DNA from: Streptomyces sp. MBT53
GTDB taxonomy: Bacteria > Actinomycetota > Actinomycetes > Streptomycetales > Streptomycetaceae
Direction of reading: 5' to 3'
DNA: 36,526 bases
Assembly: GCF_016654115.1 (NCBI RefSeq)
Contig: NZ_JAEQAZ010000081.1
Span: 1 to 36,526, forward strand
Both the position numbers and the translations under genes were made by a program. The notes beneath the pieces are model-generated. The model was not told the DNA's origin. It did no database searches and saw nothing but the letters and a program-made list of their open reading frames with translations. Of the stretch, positions 15,771 to 24,890 are shown piece after piece (position 1 is the stretch's first letter; every line of letters begins with the position of its first letter).

Positions 15771-17921
15771 ATGTCGCTTCACCGTGGGGATGCGGAGTCC
15801 GTGGGCGGCTACGTGCTGGGGGACCGGCTCGGCAGCGGCGGGATGGGCGTCGTGTATCTCGGGCGGTCGGCCTCGGGGCGGCAGGTCGCGGTCAAGGTCG
15901 TGCACGCGCAGTACGCGCAGGACGAGGAGTTCCGGGCCCGGTTCCGGCAGGAGATCGCCGCCGCCCGCCGGGTGAGCGGCGCCTTCACCGCACCCGTCGT
16001 GGACGCCGACCCCGATGCCGAGGTCCCGTGGATGGCGACGCTGTACGTGCCGGGCCGTACGCTCGCCGAAGTCGTCGAGAAGGACGGCCCGTTGGGCGGC
16101 CGGGCGCTGCGCACCCTGGCGCTCGGTCTCGTCGAGGCGCTGCGGGACATCCACCAGGCGGGCGTCGTGCACCGGGACTTGAAGCCGAGCAATGTGCTGC
16201 TCGCCGAGGACGGCCCCCGGGTCATCGACTTCGGGATCTCGCGGGCCGCCGACAACCAGACCCTCACCATGACGGGACGGCTGATCGGCACTCCGCCGTT
16301 CATGTCCCCGGAGCAGTTCGCGGCGCCCCGGGACGTCACCGCCGCCTCCGACGTCTTCTCGCTGGGCTCCCTGCTGGTGTACGCGGCCACCGGCAACCGG
16401 CCCTTCGACGGTGCCAGCCCGTACTTGACAGGCTATCAAGTCATGCACGAGCAGCCCCGGTTGGACGGTGTGCCGGAGCCGTTGCGGACCATCGCCGAGC
16501 GCTGTCTCGACAAGGAGGCGCGGGCCCGTCCCCGACTCACCGAACTCCAGGGCATGTTGCTGAACCTGCCCGAGTCCACCACGGTGGCGGACCTGCCGGG
16601 AGCGGCGCGCCCTGGCCCCGGCACTCCCGCGACCGTGCGGGACGGTGGACGACGCCCGCGTCGAGTACGGCGGCTCGTCATCACGCTCGCCACCGCGGTC
16701 GCCGTCGTCGCGCTCGGTCTCACGACCCTGCATCGGATGTCGGACGGCAAGAACAGCGACACGGGCGCGAGCACGTCCGCCGCGTCCTCGGCCGCCGTGG
16801 CCCTGCCCGCCGGCTGGCGGCCGTGGCAGGCGAGTCTGCTCACGGCCAAGACGGGCGATCCCCTCGACGAGCTGGAGTCGGGCTGTGTGGCGGGCGGCGG
16901 CGCGCTCGTCTACTGCGCCGGCACCGGCTTCACGGTCACCGCGCTCGACGCCGCCTCCGGCCGGGTCACCTGGCGGTCGGGCACCAGTCCGGAGACCTCG
17001 CGTCCCGTCGGCGTCCAGGACGGCCGCGTCTTCACCTACGTGAAGCCGGACTCGACCCAGACCTTCGTCACCCGGCGGCTGGTCGCCCTGGACGCGAAGA
17101 CCGGTACCCAGCTGTGGGAGCACCCGGTCAGCGAGGACCGGAACGCCGTCCTGTTCGACGGCGGAATCCTGGCGATGGACGAGAACGCGACGAAGTTCGT
17201 CGCCTACGACACGTCGGGCGACCGACTGTGGACCGCGCCGGCGAAGTCGACGGCGGGGGACGCCTGCACCCCGGCCGTGCTGGACGGCGCGCCCTACGGC
17301 CTGTGCACACCGGCGGACGATCCCACCAAGGGCGGGGTCACCCTGCTGCATCTGAACCCGGCGGACGGCACGTCCAAGGAGATCGCCCAACTGCCCGTGG
17401 GGGCCGAGCCGTTGGGTGTGGTCGACGAGCGGTTGGTGTTCGCGGTGCCGAAGCTGGCCGAGGGTTCCTTCGGCAGCGGCGAGGACCAGCAGTACACGAC
17501 TCTGGAGGAGGTGGACCCCGCCGACGGTGGCCGGCGGATCCCGCTGCCGGGCGCGGCGCGCGGCACACCCACCCTCCTCAAGGGCGTCATCTATTTCGTC
17601 CGCCCGAACGGTACGGTCACCGCCGTGCGCGCGAGCGACGGCAAGCAACTGTGGCAGCGGGCGACGGAGATCGAGAACCTGTCGGCGCCGGTGCTCTCTA
17701 CAAGGTCCAACACCCTTTACTTCGCCAACCGGTTCGGCCGGCTGCTGGCCCTGAACGCGCGCACCGGCACGGTCCGCTGGCGCACTTCGGCGCTCCAGAA
17801 CCCCGGTGACTCCACGGACGACACCGTCCCGTACGCCCTGCTCGTCAGGGACGCCCTGGTGGCGGTGGCGGGCGACACGGCGTTCTCCGTGCGGACGGAC
17901 CGGCCCGTACTGCCGCGCTGA
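15771..17921 (+). CDS. Membrane Ser/Thr protein kinase with PQQ-like beta-propeller sensor
   Basis: A 716-aa PknB-type kinase. Residues about 12-275 are the kinase domain: glycine loop GSGGMGVVY, K42 in AVKVV, catalytic HRDLKPSN (D136), DFGIS, and GTPPFMSPEQ in the activation segment. A basic juxtamembrane run (RRPRRVRR) precedes one transmembrane helix (about 302-322, LVITLATAVAVVALGL). The extracytoplasmic part (about 340-716) is a PQQ-like WD beta propeller with repeated LDAxTGxxxW motifs (LDAASGRVTWRSG, LDAKTGTQLWEHP, RASDGKQLWQRA, LNARTGTVRWRTS). It probably senses something at the cell surface. The ATG at 15771 has GGGAAGG about 10 bases upstream; an upstream in-frame GTG at 15738 is less likely. 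It converges on the XdhC gene with a 10-base gap and no visible terminator. Confidence 0.93.
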   Translation: MSLHRGDAESVGGYVLGDRLGSGGMGVVYLGRSASGRQVAVKVVHAQYAQDEEFRARFRQEIAAARRVSGAFTAPVVDADPDAEVPWMATLYVPGRTLAEVVEKDGPLGGRALRTLALGLVEALRDIHQAGVVHRDLKPSNVLLAEDGPRVIDFGISRAADNQTLTMTGRLIGTPPFMSPEQFAAPRDVTAASDVFSLGSLLVYAATGNRPFDGASPYLTGYQVMHEQPRLDGVPEPLRTIAERCLDKEARARPRLTELQGMLLNLPESTTVADLPGAARPGPGTPATVRDGGRRPRRVRRLVITLATAVAVVALGLTTLHRMSDGKNSDTGASTSAASSAAVALPAGWRPWQASLLTAKTGDPLDELESGCVAGGGALVYCAGTGFTVTALDAASGRVTWRSGTSPETSRPVGVQDGRVFTYVKPDSTQTFVTRRLVALDAKTGTQLWEHPVSEDRNAVLFDGGILAMDENATKFVAYDTSGDRLWTAPAKSTAGDACTPAVLDGAPYGLCTPADDPTKGGVTLLHLNPADGTSKEIAQLPVGAEPLGVVDERLVFAVPKLAEGSFGSGEDQQYTTLEEVDPADGGRRIPLPGAARGTPTLLKGVIYFVRPNGTVTAVRASDGKQLWQRATEIENLSAPVLSTRSNTLYFANRFGRLLALNARTGTVRWRTSALQNPGDSTDDTVPYALLVRDALVAVAGDTAFSVRTDRPVLPR

Positions 17922-17931
17922 CAGCGGGAGT

Positions 17932-19083
17932 TCAGGCCACCGAACCGATCCGCCGGGCGGGCAGCGAGGTCGCGTCGTGGTGGATCGGGGTGTGCGCGCC
18001 GGTGAGTGAGATCCCGCTGCCGCCACGTCTGTTGGCGACGATCTCGGAGGCGATCGACAGGGCCGTCTCCTCCGGTGTCCGGGCGCCGAGGTCGAGGCCG
18101 ATCGGGGACCGCAGGCGCGCCAACTCCAGTTCCGTGACGCCGACTTCGCGCAGCCGCTCGTTGCGGTCGAGGTGGGTGCGGCGGGAGCCCATCGCGCCGA
18201 CGTACGCCACGGGGAGGCGCAGGGCGAGTTGCAGCAGCGGTACGTCGAACTTGGCGTCGTGGGTGAGGACGCACAGGACGGTACGGGCGTCGACGTCCGT
18301 GCGGTCGAGGTACTTGTGGGGCCACTCGACGACGATCTCGTCGGCCTCGGGGAAGCGGGCCCTGGTGGCGAAGACGGGGCGGGCGTCGCACACCGTCACC
18401 CGGTAGCCGAGGAACTTGCCGATGCGGACCAGCGCGGAGGCGAAGTCGATCGCGCCGAACACGATCATCCGGGGCGGCGGCACCGAGGACTCGACCAGGA
18501 CGGTGAGCGGGGCGCCGCAGCGGGAGCCCTGCTCGCCGATCTCGACGGTGCCGGTGCGGCCTGCGTCCAGCTGGGCGGTGGCCTCGGCGGCGACCGTGCG
18601 GTCCAGTTCGGGGTGGGCGCCGAAGCCGCCGTCGTAGGAGCCGTCGGGGCGGACGACAAGTGCGCGGCCCCGCAGGTGGGTCGGGCCCGAGACGATCCGG
18701 GCCAGTGCCGCCGCCCCACCGCTCGTCGCGGTCGAGAGGGCGGCGGTGATCACCGGGCGGGCGGGGTCGCCGGCCCGTACCGGTGTCACGAGGATGTCGA
18801 TGACTCCGCCGCAGGTGAGACCCACGGCGAAGGCGTCCTCGTCGCTGTAGCCGAAGCGCTCCAGGACGGTTTCGCCGTCGGTGAGGGCCTGTTGGCACAG
18901 GTCGTAGACCGCGCCTTCCACGCAGCCCCCGGAGACCGAGCCGATCGCCATGCCGTCGGCGTCCACCGCGAGGGCGGCGCCCGGCTGGCGGGGTGCGCTG
19001 CCGCCGACGGCCACCACGGTGGCTACGGCGAAGTCGCGGCCCTGCTCGACCCACCGGTGCAGCTCTTCGGCGATGTCCAGCAT
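17932..19083 (-). CDS. xdhC: XdhC/CoxI-family Mo-cofactor insertion protein
   Basis: A 383-aa accessory protein that binds the molybdenum cofactor and delivers it, sulfurated, to xanthine dehydrogenase. The N-terminal XdhC/CoxI domain shows ATVVAVGGSAPRQPGAALAV and the conserved SVSGGCVEGAVYD motif with its cysteine. The C-terminal Rossmann domain shows MIVFGAIDFASALVRIGKFL, VTVCDARPVFAT, THDAKFD and YVGAMGSRRTH. It is the last gene of the purine-oxidation set, 46 bases after the permease, and so probably matures the dehydrogenase encoded upstream. In the usual Streptomyces arrangement such a factor accompanies the xdh genes, which supports the assignment. Confidence 0.92.
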   Translation of the reverse strand: MLDIAEELHRWVEQGRDFAVATVVAVGGSAPRQPGAALAVDADGMAIGSVSGGCVEGAVYDLCQQALTDGETVLERFGYSDEDAFAVGLTCGGVIDILVTPVRAGDPARPVITAALSTATSGGAAALARIVSGPTHLRGRALVVRPDGSYDGGFGAHPELDRTVAAEATAQLDAGRTGTVEIGEQGSRCGAPLTVLVESSVPPPRMIVFGAIDFASALVRIGKFLGYRVTVCDARPVFATRARFPEADEIVVEWPHKYLDRTDVDARTVLCVLTHDAKFDVPLLQLALRLPVAYVGAMGSRRTHLDRNERLREVGVTELELARLRSPIGLDLGARTPEETALSIASEIVANRRGGSGISLTGAHTPIHHDATSLPARRIGSVA

Positions 19084-19129
19084 CTCGGTCTCCTGACGGG
19101 GTTGCGGGGAAGGGGAGTTGGGGCGTCGG

Positions 19130-20590
19130 TCAGTGCACGCCGAGCCAGCCCTCGATCGGGTGGAGGGCGAAGTACACGAGGAAGATGACGGTCAGACCCC
19201 ACATGAAGGCGCCGACCTCGCGGGCCCTGCCCTGGGCGGTCTTGATGGCGACGTACGAGATGACGCCCGCGGAGACACCCGCCGTGATGCTGTACGTGAA
19301 CGGCATCACAACCACCGTCAGGAACACGGGAATCGCGGTGGCGCGGTCGGCCCAGTCCACGTGCCGGGCGTTCATCAGCATCATCGAGCCGATGACGACC
19401 AGGGCGGCGGACGCGACCTCCTGCGGGACGATCGCGGTGAGCGGGGTGAAGAACAGACAGGCGGCGAAGAACAGTCCGGTGACGACCGAGGCGAGGCCCG
19501 TGCGGGCGCCCTCCCCGACTCCCGTGGCCGATTCGATGAAGACGGTCTGGCCGGAGCCGCCCGCGACACCGCCGATCGCACCGCCGGCGCCGTCGATGAA
19601 CAGCGCCTTGGACAGGCCGGGCATCCGGCCCTTGTCGTCGGCGAGTTTCGCCTCCGTGCCGACGCCGATGATGGTGGCCATCGCGTCGAAGAAGCCGGCC
19701 AGCACGAGCGTGAAGACGATCATGCCGACCGTCATCGCGCCGACCTTGCCCCAACCACCGAACTCCACATGGCCGAAGAGCGAGAAGTCGGGCATCGAGA
19801 CCGCGCTGCCGTGCAGTTCGGGGGCGGCGCCGCTCGCCCACTGCTTGGGGTCGATGACCCCGGCGGCGTTCAGGATCGCGGCGACGACCGTGCCGGTGAT
19901 GATGCCGATGAGGATGGCGCCGGGCAGATTGCGGGCCTGGAGCATGAAGATGAGGAGCAGCGTGCCGGCGAACAACAGGACGGGCCAGCCCGCGAGTTCG
20001 CCCGCCGGGCCGAGGGTGACGGGTGTTGCCTTGCCCTGGTGCACGAAGCCCGACTTGTAGAAGCCGATGAGGGCGATGAACAGCCCGATGCCCATCGTGA
20101 TGCCGTGTTTCAGCGCGAGCGGGATCGCGTTCATGATCAGCTCACGCAGCCCGGTGACGACCAGGAGCATGATGACCACGCCGTAGACCACGCACATGCC
20201 CATCGCCTGCGGCCAGGTCATCTGCGGGGCGACCTGCGAGGAGAGCACTCCGGAGACGGAGAGTCCGGCGGCGAGGGCCAGCGGCACCTTGCCGACGAAG
20301 CCCATCAGGAGCGTGGTGAGGGCCGCCGCGAACGCGGTCGCGGTGATCAGGCCCTTCTGGCCGAGCGTGTCCCCCGCCACGTCCTTGCCGGACAGGATCA
20401 GGGGGTTGAGCAGCAGGATGTACGCCATCGCCATGAAGGTGGTGACTCCGCCGCGCACCTCGCGCGCGACGGTCGATTCCCGTTTCGAGATGTGGAAGTA
20501 GCGGTCGAGCCAGGACCGGCCGGCCGGGACGCGGGTTCCTTCGCCCGCGTCTTCGGCGGCGGTCCTGGGTTCCAGGGACTGCTGGGTCAT
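19130..20590 (-). CDS. NCS2-family purine permease (AzgA-like)
   Basis: A 486-aa multi-pass membrane transporter of the AzgA branch of the NCS2 nucleobase family. It starts with the AzgA-type segment LDRYFHISKRESTVAREVRG followed by GGVTTFMAMAYILLLNPLIL. Later come LAAGLSVSGVLSSQVAP, KHGITMGIGLFIALIGF, and DGAGGAIGGVAGGSGQTVFI with the family's Thr/Glu-rich core (ESATGVGEGARTGLASV). About 12-14 helices are expected. Characterised AzgA members take up adenine, guanine and hypoxanthine, which fits a place inside a xanthine dehydrogenase operon. I chose the ATG at 20588-20590 (MTQQSLEP) with GGGAGA about 8 bases upstream; a TTG at 20605 is the upstream limit. Confidence 0.92.
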   Translation of the reverse strand: MTQQSLEPRTAAEDAGEGTRVPAGRSWLDRYFHISKRESTVAREVRGGVTTFMAMAYILLLNPLILSGKDVAGDTLGQKGLITATAFAAALTTLLMGFVGKVPLALAAGLSVSGVLSSQVAPQMTWPQAMGMCVVYGVVIMLLVVTGLRELIMNAIPLALKHGITMGIGLFIALIGFYKSGFVHQGKATPVTLGPAGELAGWPVLLFAGTLLLIFMLQARNLPGAILIGIITGTVVAAILNAAGVIDPKQWASGAAPELHGSAVSMPDFSLFGHVEFGGWGKVGAMTVGMIVFTLVLAGFFDAMATIIGVGTEAKLADDKGRMPGLSKALFIDGAGGAIGGVAGGSGQTVFIESATGVGEGARTGLASVVTGLFFAACLFFTPLTAIVPQEVASAALVVIGSMMLMNARHVDWADRATAIPVFLTVVVMPFTYSITAGVSAGVISYVAIKTAQGRAREVGAFMWGLTVIFLVYFALHPIEGWLGVH

Positions 20591-20627
20591 GGGGCCATCT
20601 CCCAAGGTTCACAGGGGCACCCGCCAT

Positions 20628-20640
20628 CCGCCTTCGGCGG
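20628..20640. promoter_or_regulatory. Small hairpin between the Mo subunit and permease genes
   Basis: CCGCC-TTC-GGCGG forms a short stable hairpin in the 113-base gap between the dehydrogenase large subunit and the permease. It may be a processing or attenuation site that sets unequal expression within the operon. It is too short to call a full terminator. Confidence 0.3.
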
Positions 20641-20703
20641 TGCGCGGGATTTGGGATGGACGACCCGGGGGACGGCCCGAGACGAACAAGGGGACCCGGA
20701 GGG

Positions 20704-23100
20704 TCACATACCGGTGAGGTGCTCCGGGCGTACCGGTGTCCTGTTCAGTTCCAGCCCGGTCGCGTTCCGAATCGCCGCTAGTACGGCGGGAGTCGACGAC
20801 AGGGTGGGTGCCTCGCCGATGCCGCGCAGCCCGTACGGGGCGTGCTCGTCGGCGAGTTCGAGCACATCGACCGGAATGGTCGGCGTGTCGAGGATGGTGG
20901 GGATGAGGTAGTCCGTGAAGGAGGGGTTGCGCACCTTCGCGGTCTTGGGGTCGACGATGATCTCCTCCATGACCGCGATGCCGAGACCCTGGGTCGTACC
21001 GCCCTGGATCTGGCCGATCACGGACAGCGGGTTGAGCGCCTTGCCGACGTCCTGCGCACAGGCCAGCTCGATGACCTTCACCAGGCCGAGTTCGGTGTCG
21101 ACCTCGACGACGGCGCGGTGCGCGGCGAAGGTGTACTGGACGTGGCCGAAACCCTGTCCGGTGCGCAGGTCGAAGGGCTCGGTGGGGCGGTGGCGCCACT
21201 CGGCCTCGATCTCCACGGCCTCGCCTTCGAGGACGTCGACGAGATCGACGAGGACTTCGCCGGCGTCGGTGACGACCTTGCCGCCCTCCAGGAGGAGTTC
21301 GGCTGTGGCCCAGGCCGGGTGGTAGGTGCCGAGCTTGCGGCGGCCCATCTCCAGGACCTTCTCGCGGACCAGCTCGCAGGAGTTCTTGACGGCACCGCCG
21401 GTGACGTACGTCTGGCGGGACGCGGAGGTCGAACCCGCCGAACCCACCTGTGTGTCCGCCGGGTTGATGGTCACCTGGGTGACGCCCAGCTCGGTGCGGG
21501 CGATCTGCGCGTGGACGGTGACACCGCCCTGACCGACCTCCGCCATCGCGGTGTGTACGACCGCGACGGGTTCACCCCCGACAACTTCCAGGCGCACCTT
21601 GGCCGTCGAGTAGTCGTCGAAGCCCTCGGAGAAGCCGACGTTCTTGATGCCGACCGCGTAGCCGACCCCTCGTACGACGCCTTCGCCGTGCGTGGTGTTG
21701 GAGAGACCGCCGGGCAACTGCCGTACGTCCGCGGCCTCTCCGGCCGCGAGCCACTGCTGCTCCGGCGGCATGGGCATCGCCTTGACGCGGCGCAGGAGTT
21801 CGGCGACCGGCGCCGGGGAGTCGACCCGCTGCCCGGTCGGCATGATCGTGCCCTGTTCCATCGCGTTCAGCTGACGGAACGCGACCCGGTCCATGCCCAC
21901 CTTGTCGGCGAGCTTGTCCATCTGGGCCTCGTAGGCGAAGCACGCCTGGACCGCGCCGAAGCCGCGCATCGCGCCGCAGGGCGGGTTGTTGGTGTAGAGG
22001 GCGATGGCCTCGATGTCGACGTTGTCGATCACGTAGGGGCCGGCGCCGAGCGAAGAGGCGTTTCCTACGACCGCGGGGGACGCGGACGCGTAGGCGCCGC
22101 CGTCCAGGACGATGCGGGCCTTGAGGTGGGTGAGCTTGCCGTCCTTCGTGGCGCCGTGCTCGTAGTGGAGCTTGGCGGGGTGGCGGTGGACGTGCCCGAA
22201 GAAGGACTCGAAGCGGTTGTAGACGATCTTCACGGGTTTGCCGGTGCGCAGGGCCAGCAGGCACGCGTGGATCTGCATCGACAGGTCCTCGCGACCGCCG
22301 AACGCGCCGCCGACACCGGAGAGCGTCATGCGGACCTTGTCCTCGGGCAGGCCGAGGACGGGCGCGATCTGGCGCAGGTCGGAGTGGAGCCACTGGGTGG
22401 CGATGTAGAGGTCGACGCCGCCGTCCTCGGCGGGTACGGCGAGTCCGGACTCGGGGCCGAGGAACGCCTGGTCCTGCATGCCGAAGGTGTACTCGCCCTC
22501 GACGATGAAGTCGGCGCGCTTCCGGGCGGATTCGACGTCTCCCCGGACGATCGGCTGGCGGTGCACGATGTTGGGGTGCGGGACGTGGCCGATGTGGTGG
22601 TCGTCGCGGCCCTCGTGGACGAGGATCGCGTCCGGCGCGGTGGCGGACAACTCGTCGGTGATGACCGGGAGTTCGCGGTACTCGACCTTGATCTTCGCGG
22701 CTGCGCGGCGCGCGGTCTCCGGGTGGTCGGCGGCGACGATCGCAACGGGCTCGCCGTGGTGGCGGACCTTGCCGTGCGCGAGGACGGGGGTGTCCTGGAT
22801 CTCCAGGCCGTAGTTCTTCACGTCGGTCGGGAGGTCGTCGTAGGTCATGACGGCGTAGACGCCGGGGGTCTTGAGCGCCTCGACCGTGTCGATGGAGACG
22901 ATCTCGGCGTGGGCGACCGTGGAGCGCAGGATCTGGCCCCAGAGCATGTCCTCGTGCCACATGTCGGAGGAGTACGCGAACTCGCCGGTGACCTTGAGGG
23001 TGCCGTCCGGGCGGAGCGTGGACTCGCCGATGCCGCCCTTGGTCTTCGAACCCTGGGTGACCTTGGTGGGAGTACCGATGGGTGTGTCTTTGACAGACAT
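20704..23100 (-). CDS. pucD: Xanthine dehydrogenase molybdopterin-binding subunit
   Basis: The large Mo-cofactor subunit of a three-subunit xanthine dehydrogenase (hypoxanthine to xanthine to urate), 798 aa. An N-terminal hammerhead domain begins with DGTLKVTGEFAYSSDMWHED. The Mo-binding domain follows, with GGAFGGRED (MoCo loop), GAMRGFGAVQACFAYEAQMD, VGQGGVTVHAQIARTELGV and, near the C-terminus, GLRGIGEAP, which carries the catalytic base glutamate of the xanthine oxidase family. Regulator, permease and XdhC context favours purine rather than aldehyde or CO oxidation; the pucD name is by analogy to Bacillus. The ATG at 23098-23100 is 1 base from the stop of the 2Fe-2S subunit, implying translational coupling. 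Confidence 0.93.
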   Translation of the reverse strand: MSVKDTPIGTPTKVTQGSKTKGGIGESTLRPDGTLKVTGEFAYSSDMWHEDMLWGQILRSTVAHAEIVSIDTVEALKTPGVYAVMTYDDLPTDVKNYGLEIQDTPVLAHGKVRHHGEPVAIVAADHPETARRAAAKIKVEYRELPVITDELSATAPDAILVHEGRDDHHIGHVPHPNIVHRQPIVRGDVESARKRADFIVEGEYTFGMQDQAFLGPESGLAVPAEDGGVDLYIATQWLHSDLRQIAPVLGLPEDKVRMTLSGVGGAFGGREDLSMQIHACLLALRTGKPVKIVYNRFESFFGHVHRHPAKLHYEHGATKDGKLTHLKARIVLDGGAYASASPAVVGNASSLGAGPYVIDNVDIEAIALYTNNPPCGAMRGFGAVQACFAYEAQMDKLADKVGMDRVAFRQLNAMEQGTIMPTGQRVDSPAPVAELLRRVKAMPMPPEQQWLAAGEAADVRQLPGGLSNTTHGEGVVRGVGYAVGIKNVGFSEGFDDYSTAKVRLEVVGGEPVAVVHTAMAEVGQGGVTVHAQIARTELGVTQVTINPADTQVGSAGSTSASRQTYVTGGAVKNSCELVREKVLEMGRRKLGTYHPAWATAELLLEGGKVVTDAGEVLVDLVDVLEGEAVEIEAEWRHRPTEPFDLRTGQGFGHVQYTFAAHRAVVEVDTELGLVKVIELACAQDVGKALNPLSVIGQIQGGTTQGLGIAVMEEIIVDPKTAKVRNPSFTDYLIPTILDTPTIPVDVLELADEHAPYGLRGIGEAPTLSSTPAVLAAIRNATGLELNRTPVRPEHLTGM

Positions 23101-23101
23101 G

Positions 23102-23689
23102 TCAGACCGCCTCTCCCTGTCGGGCGGCCGCCAGGCGGACCGCGTCCATGATCTTCTCGTAGCCGGTGCAGCGGCACAGGTTGCCCGAGAGCGCCTCGCG
23201 GATGTCCGCGTCGGTCGGGTTCGGGTTGTGCTCCAGCATCTCGTCGGCGGCGACGAGGAGGCCGGGGGTGCAGAAGCCGCACTGGACGGCGCCGGCGTCG
23301 ATGAACGCCTGCTGGATGGGGGCGAGTTGGGTGCCCTCGCCGGTCTGGGAGTCGAGCGGCGGCTTGGCCTGCCAGCCCTTGGCCTCGTCAACGGACGTAC
23401 CGCAGGCACCTGTTGCGCAACTCCCGTGCTCCGCGCGCTGCTTGGCGTAGTCCGCGAGCCCCTCGACGGTGACGACCTCGCGGCCCTCGGCCTGCCCGGC
23501 GGCGACCAGGCACGAACACACCGGAACGCCGTCAAGGCGGACCGTGCAGGAGCCGCACTCGCCCTGCTCGCACGCGTTCTTCGAACCCGGGAGACCCATC
23601 CGCTCGCGCAGCACGTACAGCAGGGACTCGCCCTCCCACACGTCGTCCGCTTCCTGCGGGCGGCCGTTGACCGTGAAATTGACGCGCAT
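23102..23689 (-). CDS. pucE: Xanthine dehydrogenase 2Fe-2S subunit
   Basis: The small iron-sulfur subunit that carries electrons from the Mo site to FAD, 195 aa. The N-terminal plant-type ferredoxin domain holds CEQGECGSCTVRLDGVPVCS. The C-terminal alpha domain holds the second cluster motifs QCGFCTPG and CRCTGY. Between the two is an extra stretch of about 40 residues (roughly 85-125) with two more cysteines in CATGAC, making it longer than the ~160 aa typical of this subunit. The ATG at 23687-23689 overlaps the stop of the FAD subunit gene by one base, and its stop is one base from the start of the Mo subunit. All three subunits must be made from one message. Confidence 0.93.
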   Translation of the reverse strand: MRVNFTVNGRPQEADDVWEGESLLYVLRERMGLPGSKNACEQGECGSCTVRLDGVPVCSCLVAAGQAEGREVVTVEGLADYAKQRAEHGSCATGACGTSVDEAKGWQAKPPLDSQTGEGTQLAPIQQAFIDAGAVQCGFCTPGLLVAADEMLEHNPNPTDADIREALSGNLCRCTGYEKIMDAVRLAAARQGEAV

Positions 23690-24579
23690 TACGCGACTCC
23701 CTCCGTGTGAGCGGCGGTGCCGCGGTACGACTCCCAGGTCCAGGTCAGGGTGCGGCGGGCCATGATGCCGACCGCGTGGCGGCGATAGCTGGCGGTGCCC
23801 CGGACGTCGTCGATCGGGTTGCAGGCGGCGGAGCACAGGTCCGCGAACTGCTTGGCGACCGACGGGGTGATGATCCGGCCGTTGTCCCAGAAGCCGCCCT
23901 CGTCGAGCGCCGCGTTCAGGAATTCCTCGGCGGCCTTCGCCCGTACGGGGGTCGGCGCGGCCGAGCCGATGCCGGTGCGGACCGTGCGGGTGTCGGGGTG
24001 CAGGGCCAGACCGAAGGCGCACACGGCGATCACCATGGCGTTGCGGGTGCCGACCTTCGAGTACTGCTGCGGGCCGTCCGCCTTCTTGATGTGGACGGCG
24101 CGGATCAGCTCGTCGGGCGCGAGCGCGTTGCGCTTCACACCGGTGTAGAACTCGTCGATCGGGATGAGCCGGGTGCCGCGCACCGACTCGGCCTCGACCT
24201 CGGCGCCGGCCGCGAGGAGCGCGGGGTGCGCGTCGCCGGCCGGGGAGGCGGTGCCGAGGTTGCCGCCGACGCCGCCGCGGTTGCGGATCTGCGGGGAGGC
24301 GACCGTGTGCGAGGCGAGGGAGAGGCCCGGCAGCTCGGTGCGCAGATGCTCCATGATCCGGGTGTACGGGACCGAGGCCCCGAGCCGCACGCTGTCCGCG
24401 CCGACCTCCCACTCGTAGAGATCACCGATGCGGTTGAGGTCGAGCAGGTACTCGGGCCGACGGTGATCGAAGTTGATCTCGACCATCACATCGGTGCCGC
24501 CCGCGATCGGTACTGCGGTGGGGTGCTCGGCCTTCGCGGCGAGCGCCTCCTCCCAGCTTGCGGGGCGAAGGAAGTCCAT
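23689..24579 (-). CDS. pucC: Xanthine dehydrogenase FAD-binding subunit
   Basis: The medium, flavin-binding subunit (CO dehydrogenase flavoprotein/VAO-type fold), 296 aa. FAD contacts are visible in AGGTDVMVEINFDHRRPEYL and IRNRGGVGGNLGTASPAGDA (the ribityl/pyrophosphate loop). A C-terminal CO_deh_flav_C domain includes GIGSAAPTPVRAKAAEEFL. It is the first gene of the operon. The ATG at 24577-24579 follows a purine-rich leader (GAAGAAGAGAG). The order FAD, 2Fe-2S, Mo, permease, XdhC, all on one strand with tiny gaps, argues for a single purine-oxidation operon controlled from the 311-base region shared with the divergent PucR-type gene. Confidence 0.93.
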   Translation of the reverse strand: MDFLRPASWEEALAAKAEHPTAVPIAGGTDVMVEINFDHRRPEYLLDLNRIGDLYEWEVGADSVRLGASVPYTRIMEHLRTELPGLSLASHTVASPQIRNRGGVGGNLGTASPAGDAHPALLAAGAEVEAESVRGTRLIPIDEFYTGVKRNALAPDELIRAVHIKKADGPQQYSKVGTRNAMVIAVCAFGLALHPDTRTVRTGIGSAAPTPVRAKAAEEFLNAALDEGGFWDNGRIITPSVAKQFADLCSAACNPIDDVRGTASYRRHAVGIMARRTLTWTWESYRGTAAHTEGVA

Positions 24580-24890
24580 GACCGGCTCTCTTCTTCGTCT
24601 CGTGGGTCGTACGGATCAAGCCAGTTCGTGTGCGGCGGGCCCGGCTCGTTCATGCGCTGTTAATGCAGCGTGAGGTCAGTACACAGGGCCGTGCTCCCCG
24701 GGGTCAGTCACGGAAACCATGAAGGAGTTGGCTGGCCAGCGCGGGCATCTTGTAGATTCGTATGAACGGAGGTCATCAGTAACCCCTCCGATTCCCTGTG
24801 GAAACGTGGGAAACAGCCCCGCACGGCCCCGCACCCACAGCACCTCTTGGTTCATCGTAGTTTTCTAGACAAAGAACGGCGGCGACGGCG
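24580..24890. promoter_or_regulatory. Divergent control region between xdh operon and PucR gene
   Basis: A 311-base gene-free region that is locally A/T-richer than its surroundings. On the minus strand, GATGAC (24772-24777) and TACAAG (24749-24754) are 17 bases apart and could be the -35 and -10 of the xdh operon, giving a ~160-base leader. Near the PucR start, TTTTCTAGACAAA (24861-24873), centred on a CTAG palindrome, is a candidate operator. TTCGTATGAA (24757-24766) is another near-palindrome, inside the xdh promoter spacer. All are by eye, and no PucR consensus is applied. Confidence 0.35.

Noticed and set aside
15711..18026. A 771-codon open frame antisense to the kinase gene
   Set aside because: It is a shadow of very GC-rich coding DNA: Arg/Gly/Pro/His-rich with no domain, while the plus strand encodes an unmistakable kinase and beta propeller.
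20842..23151. A 769-codon plus-strand frame opposite the xanthine dehydrogenase large subunit
   Set aside because: Composition is low complexity (Val/Gly/Asp/Arg) with no motifs, and the minus strand carries all family motifs.
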